A stretch of DNA of 64,000 bases from Litsea cubeba. Taxonomy: Eukaryota; Streptophyta; Magnoliopsida; Laurales; Lauraceae. The number at the start of each line of letters is the position of its first letter. Within the stretch, counting starts at the first letter, position 1. This document shows positions 44,467-56,843 of the stretch, piece after piece. The notes beneath the pieces were generated by a model that was given only the letters and a program-made list of their open reading frames with translations, was not told the origin of the DNA and did not search any database. The stretch spans positions 101,377,951 through 101,441,950 of the forward strand of contig CM022945.1 in the NCBI GenBank assembly GCA_012931725.1, read 5' to 3'. The position numbers and the translations under genes are program-made.

Positions 44467-45825
44467 TCATAATCTTGATGATATCTGTGACACTAGTGTT
44501 GGCTCATAGTCATACACCAACTCCATGAAAGACTTGATGATCTCAGCCCGGAGTTTCAGTGCCACCACCACACTCCCATCCCCTTCACTTGCTGGCATGA
44601 TGAATCCCCTCCCTTCAAACCCCACCAACACGGGCCCCACGTGCATCGGCTGGCCCCACCCAAAATCCGCATCGTATATCTGGATCCCCACCAAGCTTGT
44701 CAGCATCAGGTTGGGCGACCCATGGTACGCACCCACTTCTGGATCCGGATCCATCAAGTCGAACCCACGTCTGAGACTGGTCAGATCCGTTTGACCATTC
44801 AAAAAGTCAAGCGCTGACCTCAGGTACTCGTCGTTCACCTTCTCCATCACCTTCCTTATCCGACTCGCTGAGTAACTCACTGAGTTCGACACGAGATCGC
44901 CCGAACTCGTGACCGCCGCGACCGTAAACACCGCATTCCCCACGTACCCCACTGGTAACGGCGGCCGGAGGCGTGTGCGGCCATTCACCGTGATGTAAAG
45001 CTTCGTTGGCTGATCGCCGCGAAGCCCGCGGGCCTTGCATGCGCACCGCCACAGGTGGCCCGCCAACGCCTCATATCGGCTGCAACGGGCCTTGCCATCA
45101 TCAGCAGCCCGGCGGATCGAGTTCACCTGTTCACGGGTCAGCTTCACGACCGCAATCGCAGTCTCCTTGTTACGGTCATCATCACCATCCATCAGACGAT
45201 GGGGTGGCTTGAATTCTTCATGATCAAAGGCCGGTGCAGCCGGTGGTTCCCGGGCACGTAGAACTGTCCGATCATAGACCATCTCCTTGATCAGATCCGG
45301 CGTACTTCCCCTGGCAATTCCTGACCACATCGAAATAAACTGCATAAACGCAAGAGTATCAAGCACTACGTGACTAAATGCAATGGCCATACAAACACCA
45401 CTGCATGAAAACTTGGTCAGCTGAACCAGCAGCAATGGCCAATCTCCGTCGTGGGTGTTGTAGTCAATGTAAGGAAAGAGGTTTCTAAGCTCTTGGGAGG
45501 GCATGAAATCGCCGAAATCGGAGATTTTGGAGTCAGACTCGGCTTCGACGAAGTTGACGCCGGCTGCATTACAGTCGATCTCGAGGCGACCGGTGTCGTC
45601 CCTGCAAAGTCGACCGGCTAGTGGGTAGAAGTGCACCAGAGCTCGACTCAAGGACGATTTGATGACTTGAGGAGAGAAGAAGTTGGTGGTGTTGTTGGGT
45701 GTGTAGAAGTAGACCAGGGGAGAATGAGTTGTGGGCTGGAGGAGGTCTGGGTCTGAGAGCCAAAGCCGGTGGTTCGGCGTTGGATCGGCCGGTTTGACGA
45801 GAGAAGAGGTCTTTAGGGTTACCAT
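44467..45825 (-). CDS. BAHD acyltransferase (HCT / spermidine hydroxycinnamoyltransferase-like), copy B
   Basis: Intronless, 452 residues, collinear with the copy A protein. HxxxD is HVVLD at 152-156, here followed by Thr157-Leu158. DFGWG is at 387-391. Sixteen differences from copy A were counted by eye (residues 18, 80, 84, 125, 149, 157, 158, 174, 176, 180, 181, 378, 382, 394, 399, 434). Seven of them fall in 149-181 around the active site, and five in 378-434 around DFGWG. Both copies look functional. An insert of about 1.35 kb begins about 140 bp upstream of this start codon, so the promoter differs from that of copy A. Confidence 0.93.
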   Translation of the reverse strand: MVTLKTSSLVKPADPTPNHRLWLSDPDLLQPTTHSPLVYFYTPNNTTNFFSPQVIKSSLSRALVHFYPLAGRLCRDDTGRLEIDCNAAGVNFVEAESDSKISDFGDFMPSQELRNLFPYIDYNTHDGDWPLLLVQLTKFSCSGVCMAIAFSHVVLDTLAFMQFISMWSGIARGSTPDLIKEMVYDRTVLRAREPPAAPAFDHEEFKPPHRLMDGDDDRNKETAIAVVKLTREQVNSIRRAADDGKARCSRYEALAGHLWRCACKARGLRGDQPTKLYITVNGRTRLRPPLPVGYVGNAVFTVAAVTSSGDLVSNSVSYSASRIRKVMEKVNDEYLRSALDFLNGQTDLTSLRRGFDLMDPDPEVGAYHGSPNLMLTSLVGIQIYDADFGWGQPMHVGPVLVGFEGRGFIMPASEGDGSVVVALKLRAEIIKSFMELVYDYEPTLVSQISSRL

Positions 45826-45966
45826 CGTTGCTGCAGTTGGCTTTTAGATGTGTTGATTCATGCCTTCAACTGTCCTTTTATTTGGGAAATATGGCCCATG
45901 TGACACTTTCTCCATAGCCATGAGTTTCAGGTGATGTCTATACCTGCTTAAGATAGTCTATAATTT

Positions 45967-47316
45967 TTGTTTGGGTGGTGGGTTATGCACCCACTCTATA
46001 AAGAGTGGGTGTACGGCCCAGGCTTCCTCTCTGTATAATTTAGCCAACGGATCTCTGGATATTAGGTGCACCCACTCTACTATTAGGTATTAGGTCTGTG
46101 CCTGACCTATTAGTGAAATGATAGTTTCACCATTTTGTCTGCCTTGTCTCCCATGTCTGCCAGCACGTCAAAGTCTTCACATGGTCATGACCTGGGTTTC
46201 ATATAGCCGGACTGCGTTTCATCTTCTCCAACAAGATGGGTGGGTTTCAGTCCCGCCCTCTCTTTGGATGGTGGACCCCACATATCCTATTCCACAAAAA
46301 TACTAGATCATCATGGTTGCCCAAGGATCCACACTCAGATGTGTGGGTCTGATTTTCGATCAAGTAGGCCATGGGCCGCACAGCTGCAGCAGAAGGGGAG
46401 ATGGGCAAAAAGGGTCTATTTTTTTTTGCGTTGATACCACGACCCAGGTGGTCCACCTGATGGCCAATCTGATCGGTGGATCAGAAGGAGGATCTACGGG
46501 CGACCCAATAGGTGGTGGACCCGTGTGAGGTGAACCCCATTTGGTCCACCATCCAAAGACCCAAAGGAGGCATGGCGGTAATGAAGAAGAAAGGGGATAA
46601 TTCCACATTTTTTGGACTGTGGGGCCATTGGGCCATTGAATTCAGATCGGGACCATAGATCTTGTTGTGGGGCCCTGGGCGACCTTGAAGGTGAGGTATG
46701 ATCTGAACCCTGGTCAGTGGGGCCCACAATTTCTGCATTCTCCTGCGATTCCACTGTTCCTGGAGATGGAAGAAACCGGCACGGATCTGACGTCGACGAG
46801 GCGCAGATGATCTGCAAATCATCCACGGCCAAGAGGTTCTCCTATGCAGATTTCAATCGATTGCACAGGGCATTTTCCTTCCACTCCAAAACCTCCATAT
46901 CTTCCTTCACCTGCTCCAGCGAGAGGAACGCAGATGAACAGATCTCCTCTTTCAGCGTCGATCTCTCCGGCGTGATCAGCGCAGATGAACAGAACTCCCC
47001 TTTCAGCGTCAATCTCTCCGGCGAGATCAGCATCGGCTCGACCGAGTTCAAGGCATCGATCACATCTTTCTGATTCAAGACGAACTCCATCGAATGAGGA
47101 AGATAAGAGAAATGAAAACTTCTCGATTTCGGCGCCCCATACAAGGAAATAGGTCCAGCTGGGATCAGGCCATATGTCGGGCCAAATATGTCAGGCCATT
47201 TAGATCTGAGACGTGGAGGAGTGAAAAGACTGACGTGCAGCCTATATTATAATAGGCATCTAGAGTGGGTGTATATATGAAATAGAGTGGGCGCATTTAT
47301 AACTCCTCTTTTCGAG
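45967..47316. mobile_element. Copy B-specific insert (about 1.35 kb), probable DNA transposon
   Basis: Sequence present between positions matching 33617 and 33625 of copy A but absent there. The ends share a loose inverted phrase (gggttatgcacccactctat and, from the right, gagttataaatgcgcccact). Further acccactct/agagtgggt units occur near both ends. Exact borders and target duplication are uncertain. It contains a small open frame with a 51-bp internal duplication (see 46842-47144). Confidence 0.6.
46842..47144 (-). other. Open frame with 17-residue duplication inside the copy B insert
   Basis: The minus-strand frame (100 aa from 47144; internal Met in HSMEFVLNQKDVIDALNSV) contains ISPERLTLKGEFCSSAL followed by a near copy, ITPERSTLKEEICSSAF, coded by a 51-bp tandem duplication (46930-47031). 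The plus strand is also open (46717-47073). I recognise no domain. It may be captured host sequence or chance. Confidence 0.3.
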
Positions 47317-47319
47317 AGC

Positions 47320-49279
47320 CTACTTTACATGGACCACTACGTACCGACCGCATAAATAAAAAAAGCACGAGGAGAAAAGGCAATGACGTCGTACAGTACA
47401 AGAGAGAAATTGGAGATGTTCGTTCATACCAGTGATTGGTGAGCACAGTTTTGAGTTTGAAAACGGTAGACCTATCTGACGTATGTTGAAATACGTCATT
47501 ATACAATGCCATTAAATCAATTTTGCCCACTTAAATCGAAACCTCATGTACGCTTGACCCTAGCACTATGTTTGGAAAGAAGGTAAAATGAGGAGAAGGA
47601 AAAATTAAATAAACCAATTGCAGACAGTCTAATTTGTATAATTGAAAATTTTCTATTTCAAGCAAGTAAACAAATCACGAGACTTACGAAATATGCCCTA
47701 TATTTGTTTAAAAAAATAAATTGAAAGTTGTGGATTTTTTTTAATTTTTTTTTTTGGTTGGAAGTTTGAAAAGTTAAGTTAAAGTTTCTATTAGTATTAA
47801 CGAAAAACGTCCATAGTACAACAGTGAGAACTGTTGATTACTCCAATTATTTAGGGCTGTTTGGGGGCTTTACCAATTATGCCCAAGTACATGGTGTCCT
47901 GCGGCGCACTAGAGCAATTAAGAACAGGAGATAGTACCTCGGAAATATCCAAGCCGCCCAACTATGAGCAAACAAACTCAACCTAGACCACAGGCGCCGG
48001 GCACATGTCAAGAGTTCGTAGCAAGATCGATCGCTACTTTTTCTTCTTTTTGTTTTTGGTAGAGCAGCAAGATCATTCCATAACCTCACCATGTCAACGT
48101 GCAAAATATATAATATTGATGCAGCACCTGGCCTTTCCTTTTCATCTTCTTCCTAATCTTCATAGTTGTATCTGTATCTGATGATATATATTAAACCAAG
48201 TTGCAAAAGGATGAAATCGCTGAATAAAAATCCTGCATCTTCCAGGCTGCAAGCCCATGGATCCAAGGTGAGGAATTTGGATGTTCTACCAATATTGATT
48301 AAATGAGGAGGAACCAGCCGTAGTAAAAGATCGAATGAGCTGCTTGGTAACTTTAAAACTGACGATGGATGAAAAGATCGAGTCTCAAGAATGAGCTGCT
48401 TGGTAAATACTAAATACTGGTGGACGAAAGAGTTTTACTACCCAATTCAGCTTTACCTTCATTGTCAAGGCTACAACTTTGCACGACACATTTGGGACCA
48501 CACAGACAAGGGTATCGTTTTTAATTTGATTCATCCCAACGTAGGACTTCCAAGTCCCAAGTCCCAAGCATCCGGGCCTAGGGCTCATGGCCTTAACTAT
48601 TTAAGACAAATTGTCCATACATATTCAATCTACAATCCTTTTATTGTTTCACATGCAGACATATGCAATACATTAGAGAATCAGAGGAGCAAAAATAAAA
48701 AATGGAAAACACGTACGTGTGCCTTAGGACACATTTAAAACCACACAAACGGGAGCACAAAGGAGAACGATCATGGTTGAAAAACTAGCTGAGTCGAGTC
48801 ACCTTATTCTGGACAAGGGCCGAGTTTAACCAAGGGTAGATTTTATATATATATATATATATATATAAATTACGATGTAGGAACAGCTTTTTTTCCCTTA
48901 TTTCTTCATTTTTTTAATATATAAGTTTATTAATTTAGATCAATTATCATAATACACATGAATTAATAGATATATTTTTTTATGATTTTACAGACATTTA
49001 ATCTGTTTTTTAAATAACATAAAAGTAAAAATGACCCCATGGACTCCTATGAGTTGCCAATGCATTGATAGCTCAATACTGAGCACCTCCTCCCTTCAAC
49101 CAAACAACAAGATGGTGATAGATGTTGGATAGTGTGTGTGGATGCATGAGTATTTCACTAGAGAGGAGGAGAAAAAATCACTGGCTCACTGAGTCAAGGT
49201 TTCTGCATTGATTATATGGTAGGTTTTGTTACATGCTTTTTCCATTTGGACAGGGTGGGTGTGCGTCTGCATCAAAATC
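47320..49279. other. Non-coding flank of BAHD copy B
   Basis: Collinear with parts of 33620-36650. No gene supported. An (AT)n run occurs at about 48846-48867. Confidence 0.55.
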
Positions 49280-49490
49280 ACATGAATGTGTGGAGGATAA
49301 AGAACTGATGAATGTGTGGAGGATAAAGAAGCTTCTGAAACATGCCTCTTACACTAACGTGTTTTGATGAGGACATTTTAAAATGTGTGGAGGATAAAGA
49401 ACCGATGAATGTGTGGAGGATAAAGAAAAAGCTTCAGTTGTGAAACATGCCTCGTACTCTAACGTGTTTTGATGAGGACATTTTATTTGT
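49280..49490. repeat. Minisatellite, about 24-bp units (copy B)
   Basis: Same unit as 36650-36930, with fewer repeats. Confidence 0.75.
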
Positions 49491-50625
49491 TTTTTTTTTT
49501 TAAATGTCCATGTTCCCATCAATTCAACTTCAAAATCAAATGGGTTTTTGTTTTGATATCTCAAATCGTGATTGGTCCAGTTAGAGCATCAATTAAAATA
49601 GAGAACCTAGACTCTTTTCAAATGATCATTTGGATGTTAAGTAGTGTGGGAACCGACCAGTGTAAAGTGACTCCCAAAAAGAAAAAATGACCAGTGTAAT
49701 GGTTTCTTTTCACCTATTCCCACCAAATTTTGACATTGTAGATTAGGAATGTAAACAATTGTGCATCACTGCGAAGAATCTATATATTGGGTAAATGATG
49801 AATCAGGTGGGGGGAGAGATAAGAAAGGTACAGCAGTTTCTTAAGAAAGCTGTCGGCAATAATGTGGTGGAATTAATTTGCTACAACCTAGATATATACA
49901 ACCTTCTTTGTCATGTTATTAGCCCATATTTTTTTTTTTTGGATGATCCAATCATTACTATTGCTAATCACCCCTTGTTTTCTCAACTTAAAATATGATT
50001 GCGGGTCGGGTCAATACATCAACAGTGGAAATGACTGGTAAGTTGTGAATAGATGGTCTTCTAATAGAACACAAGCAACCCACACTATACCACCTCTCCA
50101 GTCCATCGGCCTCTCCCAATCCATCTCTCTCAATCCCTACCCCAATAACCCCATCATCACCATCGACACCATCATCAAACCTGTCCACAAAATCTGCCAG
50201 AATCCCATTTCAAACCCTCCCACATTCAATTCAAGGAGAAGATCCTATGCCTTGAGATCATGGGTGTGGTGAGTGAGTTCAACATAAACTCACATCCCGA
50301 CATTTGCAAACTTCTACTGTATCCACATCGTATCGGTTTACTGGACAATTGCTATGTCGTTCATGACTATATATGGTCTTAAACCGTGGTTCTGGGCGTA
50401 AGGGTGGAGATCTAGTCAATGTTAAAATCCAATGAGTTCCATAGGACAATACGTTCAACTATAGCCATTAAAAAACAAAAGACTACTGCAGAAACAGAGG
50501 TCTTGACATGGATATCATCAGTAGGGCTATTATTGGTGGGCCAAGAAAGTGGAGAAAAGCTAGTGGATTGATATTTGTGATTATTGAGCATGATTCAATT
50601 TGATTGAAGGGTCATTTTTTATAAA

Positions 50626-53069
50626 GAGGATTTAACCCGAAAAATCCTTTAAGACTCGTAAAAAGCCAAAAGCACCATCAACAACTTATAAAGACCACAG
50701 TAGTCCCAAAGGCTCTGTTTGGTAATTTTTTTTAATTCTTTCGCTGAGCAGGGATATCCCTGCTCCTTTTTACCTTAAAGAGACACCAAAACCCTTTTGC
50801 CCTTTATCATGTTCGACTTATTTCTCTCCCTCCATTTTTCTTCCTTTCTCTCCCTTATCCCTTATGAGTCGGCACCGGCAGCCTGCAGTTCTTCTTCTCC
50901 TCTTTTCCTTCCTTTAATTTGCTATAACTCTGTCTCTCCTAATTTGCTTTTCACTCCCAGCCGAACACCAGCAGCGACCCAGATTCTCCGCAGCCGAATC
51001 TCTCTCATCTGACACGAACAAGCAGAAGACGAATAGGCCTCCTTTCGATTGGCTCTTCGAACCGAACAGACTGATCGGGTCTAACTTCCCATCGATCGGA
51101 TTGCAAATGGAAGAGCACCTATCGATCGGGTCTAACTTTGGGGACGCCTCCCTCTCCGTCCCATCGCCTACCTCTGTTAGTTTCATATTTTCGAACGGTT
51201 AGACGAGCTCCATATGATCAACCTAGTACCGGTGGCAAACCTTAAGTTTTCCTTTTCAGAGTGCCACCTGCTATAAAGAAGATTATAAATGGAAGAGCCA
51301 CCCTAACATGGTGTTTTCAAAAGCTTTGATCTTAGGGAACAGCCATGACCACACTTTGCACCCCCTAGTCACAACCCTGAGTACTACCCCCCTCACACCT
51401 ACTGCTACTACTACAACTATTACTTTCTTGTTCACGAGTGGCATTTTATTGGCATGTAAGAATATGAATTTACTGTGAGCAAAGCCTGAAATGGGGTTGA
51501 GTGGAAAACCAAAATTCACAAAGGCAGTACTGAGATTAGAATTACATGCAAAAATCAATTCCTCTGGCAGAGAGAAAAAGAGCCCAATCTATAGGTTTAT
51601 ATGTTTATGACATTTTTATTCCATTTCAAAAATTAAAATCCTAATGTGAATGATGAGTGCCCAAATAATGCAAACCTGATTGTCTTTTGGGCTAAAATAC
51701 TTCCAACCATCACAGCCCACAACTTTTTACCAGCCTAAGAATTTCTAAACATTTGTCCCCGCCAATTAACAAATATCATATCATAAGGTACGTCTTTATG
51801 AGATTTCAAAAAAAATGAAATTGCTCATTCCACTCTTTGCTTTTGTTTGTCATTGTAAATAGCAGGTTATATCAACTTGATTATAATCATTTATCCATTT
51901 ATTTTCAGGGATGGTGTTGTGCAACTGATTAGTAGGGGCGCATGATCATCTTATCCATTTTGCACTCTTTGTAAAGAGAGGGGACACAATCGACAGAGAT
52001 GACACAATTGTTAATGCTACTTAACATATATTTTGGTGTTGATGGATGTTGAGGAGAATGTCAAATGCGGTGCTGATGGATGTTTCTTATACATATTTTT
52101 GGGGTTAATGGATATTTCTAATAAGTAACATTCATGTAGTACCTAATGTGTTTGTTGAAACTCTATTTGAAGTAGTAATATCTCAGCCACAAGTATCAGG
52201 TGAGCGGGGATGTCCCCATCCACAATACTCTAATGTGCGGGAATATCCCCATCCCAACTGATACCAAGCACCCACAGTACTCTTGTGAGCGGGGATATCC
52301 CCGCTCATAGCACTAACAGAGGCAAGGATTTCCCTATTCACATCACTAATTTGGGCTGGGATATCCCCGTCCCAACTGAAACCACCTTGAGAGACTGCAC
52401 TCTGGTGGGCGGGGTATCCCCGTCCCAACTGAAACCAGTCCTTGAGAGACAGCACCCACAGTACTCTGGTGGACAGGGATATCCCAGCTCACAGCACTAA
52501 AAGAAGTAGGGATATCCCTGTTCACATCACTAATTGGCGTGCACTATCTTCTTCTTCCTCTAACTTCCTGAAACGAATCCTGGTTTTGTAATCAGAACCA
52601 GGATGCAGCGCCCTGCTGCCTTTGCTCTACTCGATCTCCGACGAGATAGAAGCGGCCGCCCGAACCGCTGTCCAGCAACGTGAGGCACAACCAGAAACTC
52701 AAGGACAGATTAACCGATCCTATTTCGTTTCTGGAACAGAATCCCTGCGTGGCGATGGAGATGCGACGGAACTGGGTTGTGTATGATATGTATATGCGCT
52801 GAAACTAGGTTGCAAAATCCTGAGCAGCGCCTGAATCAAGCCCTAATCCTAAGAAAACCTAGAAGAGAGAAGAAGCCGAATAGGAAAAAGGGGAAAAAGG
52901 ATTTTGGGGTTTGTTTAAGGAAAAGGAGCAGGGATATCCCTGCTCAGCAAAAAAGTAAAAAAAAAAAAAGTACCAAACAGATTCTTTGAGACTACTGTGG
53001 TCTTTATAAGTTATTGATGGTGCTTTTGAATTTTTACAAGTCTTAAAGGATTTTTCGGGTAAAAACCTC
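50626..53069. mobile_element. Non-autonomous Mutator-like element (2.44 kb), copy B only
   Basis: Inverted ends gaggatttaacccgaaaaat and gaggtttttacccgaaaaat stay similar for about 150 bp. Perfect 9-bp target duplication TTTTATAAA (50617-50625 and 53070-53078). Copy A has the unoccupied site (near 38075), so the insertion followed the segmental duplication. There is no transposase. Each subterminal region has the perfect 20-bp palindrome GAGCAGGGATATCCCTGCTC, and an internal array of related palindromes lies at 52200-52525. The frames inside are short and not recognised. Confidence 0.93.
52200..52525. repeat. Array of GGGATATCCC-type palindromes
   Basis: About eight units in 325 bp, spaced irregularly at about 35-65 bp, each centred on ggggatNtcccc or gggatatccc and often with gagc/gctc arms (for example GAGCGGGGATATCCCCGCTC near 52288-52307). 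Between them recur phrases such as ccacagtactct and cccaactgaaacca. Confidence 0.9.
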
Positions 53070-54262
53070 TTTTATAAATGATAGTTACAGCTGCATTGTT
53101 ATGTGGAATTGAGTTTTGGGCTATAGAGTAGGGATTGGCATATGGCAATGGGTCTGGTTTGAACAGGCACTTTTCCTGACCCGCGCTCCTATTAGGGGCA
53201 GATTTGGCAGTGGGTTTGTCGAGTTTGGGGCGATAAAGAATTTTGGACTTTAACTGAGTCAGGTTCGGGCTTGGTTGTTCTTGACCTATCCCGCCCAATC
53301 AAAGATTAATATATATAGGGAAATGATCGGGTGAGAACTGTTCTCACCCGATCCGTGTGAACTCAAATCTGGGTCGCCCGTTTTCATCTCCCCATCCAAC
53401 GTTCAGTGTCATTTATATAAAGCAGTTCAAAAGGGCAAAAGCCCTCCAAATCCCTGAAACTCTCCCGCTCCCAGGCCCTCCAAATCCCTCAACGAAAAAG
53501 AGTAGAAGGCTTTTCAATCGACCATTGCTCCCATCGATCGTCCCGGCTCTCCGGCTCCTACGCTCCCAGTTCCTCTTCTCGTTTCTTCTTCAACAAGGAC
53601 AAGTGGTCTCCCCCATCATCTCCGGTCATCATCGACGCCTCAGCTTCGACCGGACTCTTCCCCTTTTCTTTTCTTCTTCGACGAAAAAAGAGGAAAAGCT
53701 TGTCTGGTTCGACGGTTGTCTTCTTCCCCTACGTGGATCGTCGCTGTCGTCCAAAGCCCTCCAAATCCCTCAATCGCTCCTGCTTCTAGGCCCTCCAAAT
53801 CCCTCAATCGCTCTTGCTCCCAGGCCCTCCAAATCCCTCAACGAAAAAGGGGAAAAACCTCTTCTTTCCCTGGTTTGGCTGTCATCTTCTTCCCCTTCTC
53901 ATTTCATCTTCGACGCCGGTCTTCGTCCCCAGATTTTCTCCACCGCAAGCCCCAAGGCTCCCGACCTCAGATCTGCCTCCTCTTCTCCGGGCGTCTTTGA
54001 CGGTCATCTTCCTCCCCCTCAGATCTTGTTTGTGGGATTGAATGTGCACTGATAAAGACAATACAAGCATTATCCTTTTCTCTTATTTCTGAGTAAAACC
54101 TTGATTGAGTGTTATTTTACAATCCCAAATAAAAAATCCGGTGATTATTTCCATCTGATTTTTTTTAAATCATAGAGATTTTTTTAATTACTTGTCTGCA
54201 TCCTGATTATTTTTATTTTGTAGCTTTCTCCCGAGTTCAACTTACTGGAAACAAGCGTAGCC

Positions 54263-54736
54263 ATGTCATCGTCAAATTCTAATTCCAATCAATGGGTGCC
54301 AAAGTGCTCATGTGGTGATATGATTTGTTTGACCTCTCATACAATGGCTAATCCAAATAGAAAGTTTTGGAAATGTCCTAATTGGAAAGTTAGTATTTCA
54401 TATGCGTTTTTTTACCAATAATGCTATGATGTACTGATTAGAGATAATTTGTGTTGTTTTTATTTATTTTTTATTTTTTTGCAGCATGAACATGGTTGCG
54501 GAAGCTTCAAATGGAAAGATGAAATTGACAATGAAAAGAATCTAGCATATATGATTGAAGATATGAAAAAGATGATTGGTAGTATGATGGATAGGCAGAA
54601 TGAGATTTTATGGGCAGCAGTTGAAGAGATAAAACATGCATCCGAAGAAAGGAAGAAATCAAATAAACGAATTTGTCTAGTGATGTTTTTGTGTTGTCTT
54701 ATGAGTGTAATTTGCATGTTGAAAATATTATGTTAA
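54263..54736 (+). CDS. GRF-type zinc-finger protein with C-terminal membrane segment, in Mutator-like element copy B
   Basis: Two exons, 54263-54388 and 54485-54736, join in frame (GT/AG) to give 125 residues. The GRF zinc finger reads CSCGDMICLTSHTMANPNRKFWKCPNWK across the splice into HEHGCGSFKWKDEI, with the expected CxC...C...C ligands and the GCG.F.W.DE block. A charged helical middle (about residues 55-98, MIEDMKKMIGSMMDRQNEIL) suggests a coiled coil. The C-terminal segment ICLVMFLCCLMSVICMLKIL is hydrophobic enough to span a membrane. GRF fingers bind nucleic acid in some proteins; the role of this plant TE-associated form is not known. It converges on the transposase gene. Confidence 0.65.
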
Positions 54737-55074
54737 AATATGTCTTTAAGAACTGGATTAAGGAAGTGTTGAATGGATGTTGTATATGTTGACAAAATTT
54801 ATTGTTCACTCTAGATTTTTGACATTATAAGTCACATTGGGTGCTATTTCAGAAAAAATACATGTTACACTGCAACATGAATGAACACCCCCTTTTAGAC
54901 AAACCTTGCTGAGTATCCCTGTTTAAGGAATTTTTTAGCCCACTTCCCGAGGGATTATTTGGCTGAAATTCGGGGCTTTTCAAGTCCGTATATATTGAAC
55001 TTGAAATCTGCTAATTTTCAGTTAATTACGACCACGCTTGCACCATTTTTAACTCAGGTACTTTTTCAACTCAG

Positions 55075-56843
55075 TTAAGAAAATCTGCACAATCCTTGCA
55101 GGTATGCTGTTTTATACATAGATGCCTCATCAACGACTACTGCTGCATCATATGATAAATCTCCATGTCGTTCAAGTAATGAACCATCACATGAAAAGCG
55201 TGCACTGCTATCAGATTCATCGTCTATTCTTGCGAACCTTGTCCATCTTTTTAAATTACATTGTTGAGGCAATTCATAATTTTTTCTCTTGTTTGAAAAC
55301 ATAGATGATATGTCCACATGGAATTCCTCGAATCTCAATTAATTGACATGAACATTTTGCTTCTTTGTCATCCTTTTTAAAAAGGACGGTTCTTTCAATT
55401 TCTTGATTATTTTTGAATGAAGAAACATTATAAACACGTTGCTCGATGTCATCATATATGAGCTCAACAATGCCGCATGTTATGTAACAGAATTGTTCTT
55501 GAAACTTGTAGAACATCTTTTTCGTATATATTTCGGACATCCTCTTCTCCATTGGCAAATCTGTCATCAATTTTGGTCTTCCATTTATAGTGTCATGATC
55601 AGCCTTCAACTGACGATGCTTTTGAGTTGCGATCCCTCGCTCATATCGCAACATAAAATCATACAAACCATTCTTCTGTGTCACGTATTGCTTAAGGAAT
55701 GCATTGATACTCTCACTTCTTGAAGTTGTGGACATCCGTCCAAAAAATATGTCTCTCAAGTAAATTGGCACCCACATATGATGAATACCGTACATCGAAT
55801 ACAGCCATTCATTGTCTACAAGATCAAAATCTGTCAATATATCCTTCCAAGCTATCTCAAAATGTCTATTGTGATAGAATTGTATGCAATCTTCTTAAAT
55901 GTTTTGATGAAGTTTGGATTATGAATCGCAATTCCACCCAAGTTCTTTTGTAAATTCTCCATAATGTGCCACAAGCGATAACGGTGGCATGTGGTGGGAA
56001 AAACTTCCTTGATCGCTTTTGTCATTGCGGGATCTTGGTCCGTTAAGATCCCCTTTGGCGGGTCCGATCGCATTGCTTCAATCCATTTGTTAAAAACCCT
56101 GCACACGAATGTATCAGAAGTTTTATTTGATATTAGACAACATCCAAATAATATTGATTGATCATGGTGATTAATTCCGGTGAACGCACCAAACACAAGA
56201 CCGTATCTATTTGTATTGTATGTTGTATCAAATGAAACATCTCCAAATTCTGAAAATGACTTTTGAAAATAGTAATCAGCCCAAAACACATGTTTAATGT
56301 GATTCATCATCATCTTTCTCAATAGCAAAATAACATCTTGGGTCTCTCTCTTTCATTTGTTTAAAGTATTCAAAGAACATTTCACCATCTTCATCTTTTG
56401 TTTCTTCCCTTTTGTTTCTAATTTGGTGTCGAAAATTTGTCTCAGTGAAACCAACTTTATCCCTCCCACCCGCTTTTAGCTCTGGAAGTGCCATTTGATC
56501 CCTTGGCCGTAAATTAGTAGCCCCATAAGTATAAATCAATTTTTTCTTCGAAGCGCTGACTAATACGGTGTGATAGCATATGAATCTTTCTAGGGGTACT
56601 TAATAAATGAGTATGTTCCACAATAATTTTAAACACCACCCATTGCCCCTCCTTTGTTTTTTTTAATTTGAAGATGTGCCCCGGCCCACAATTTTCCCGC
56701 GTATCTGAGTTCCGTCTCTGCTGTATAGAGTCATCACCCAAATTTTCTTTCCTAAAACCTTCTTTGGAGCAAACAAATTTTTTCCTCACAACGTTATTAT
56801 TTACCCTTTTCTTAGAGCTTCTTCTGATACTAAAACCCGCCAA
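55075..56843 (-). pseudogene. FAR1/FHY3-type Mutator transposase, copy B
   Basis: The FAR1 domain is in the frame 56514-56843. The core is split between 55852-56328 (SFDTTYNTNRYG, LTDQDPAMTKAI) and 55274-55837 (TTSRSESINAFLKQYV, then the SWIM finger CSCQLIEIRGIPCGHI). A frameshift near 55850 separates them, and another near 56310 separates the core from the preceding segment. The SWIM finger is intact here, unlike in copy A. Confidence 0.85.

Noticed and set aside
52183..52455. 90-aa minus-strand frame over the palindrome array
   Set aside because: Its apparent repeats (SWDGDIPA, QLGRGYPA) come from the DNA palindromes, not from a protein family.
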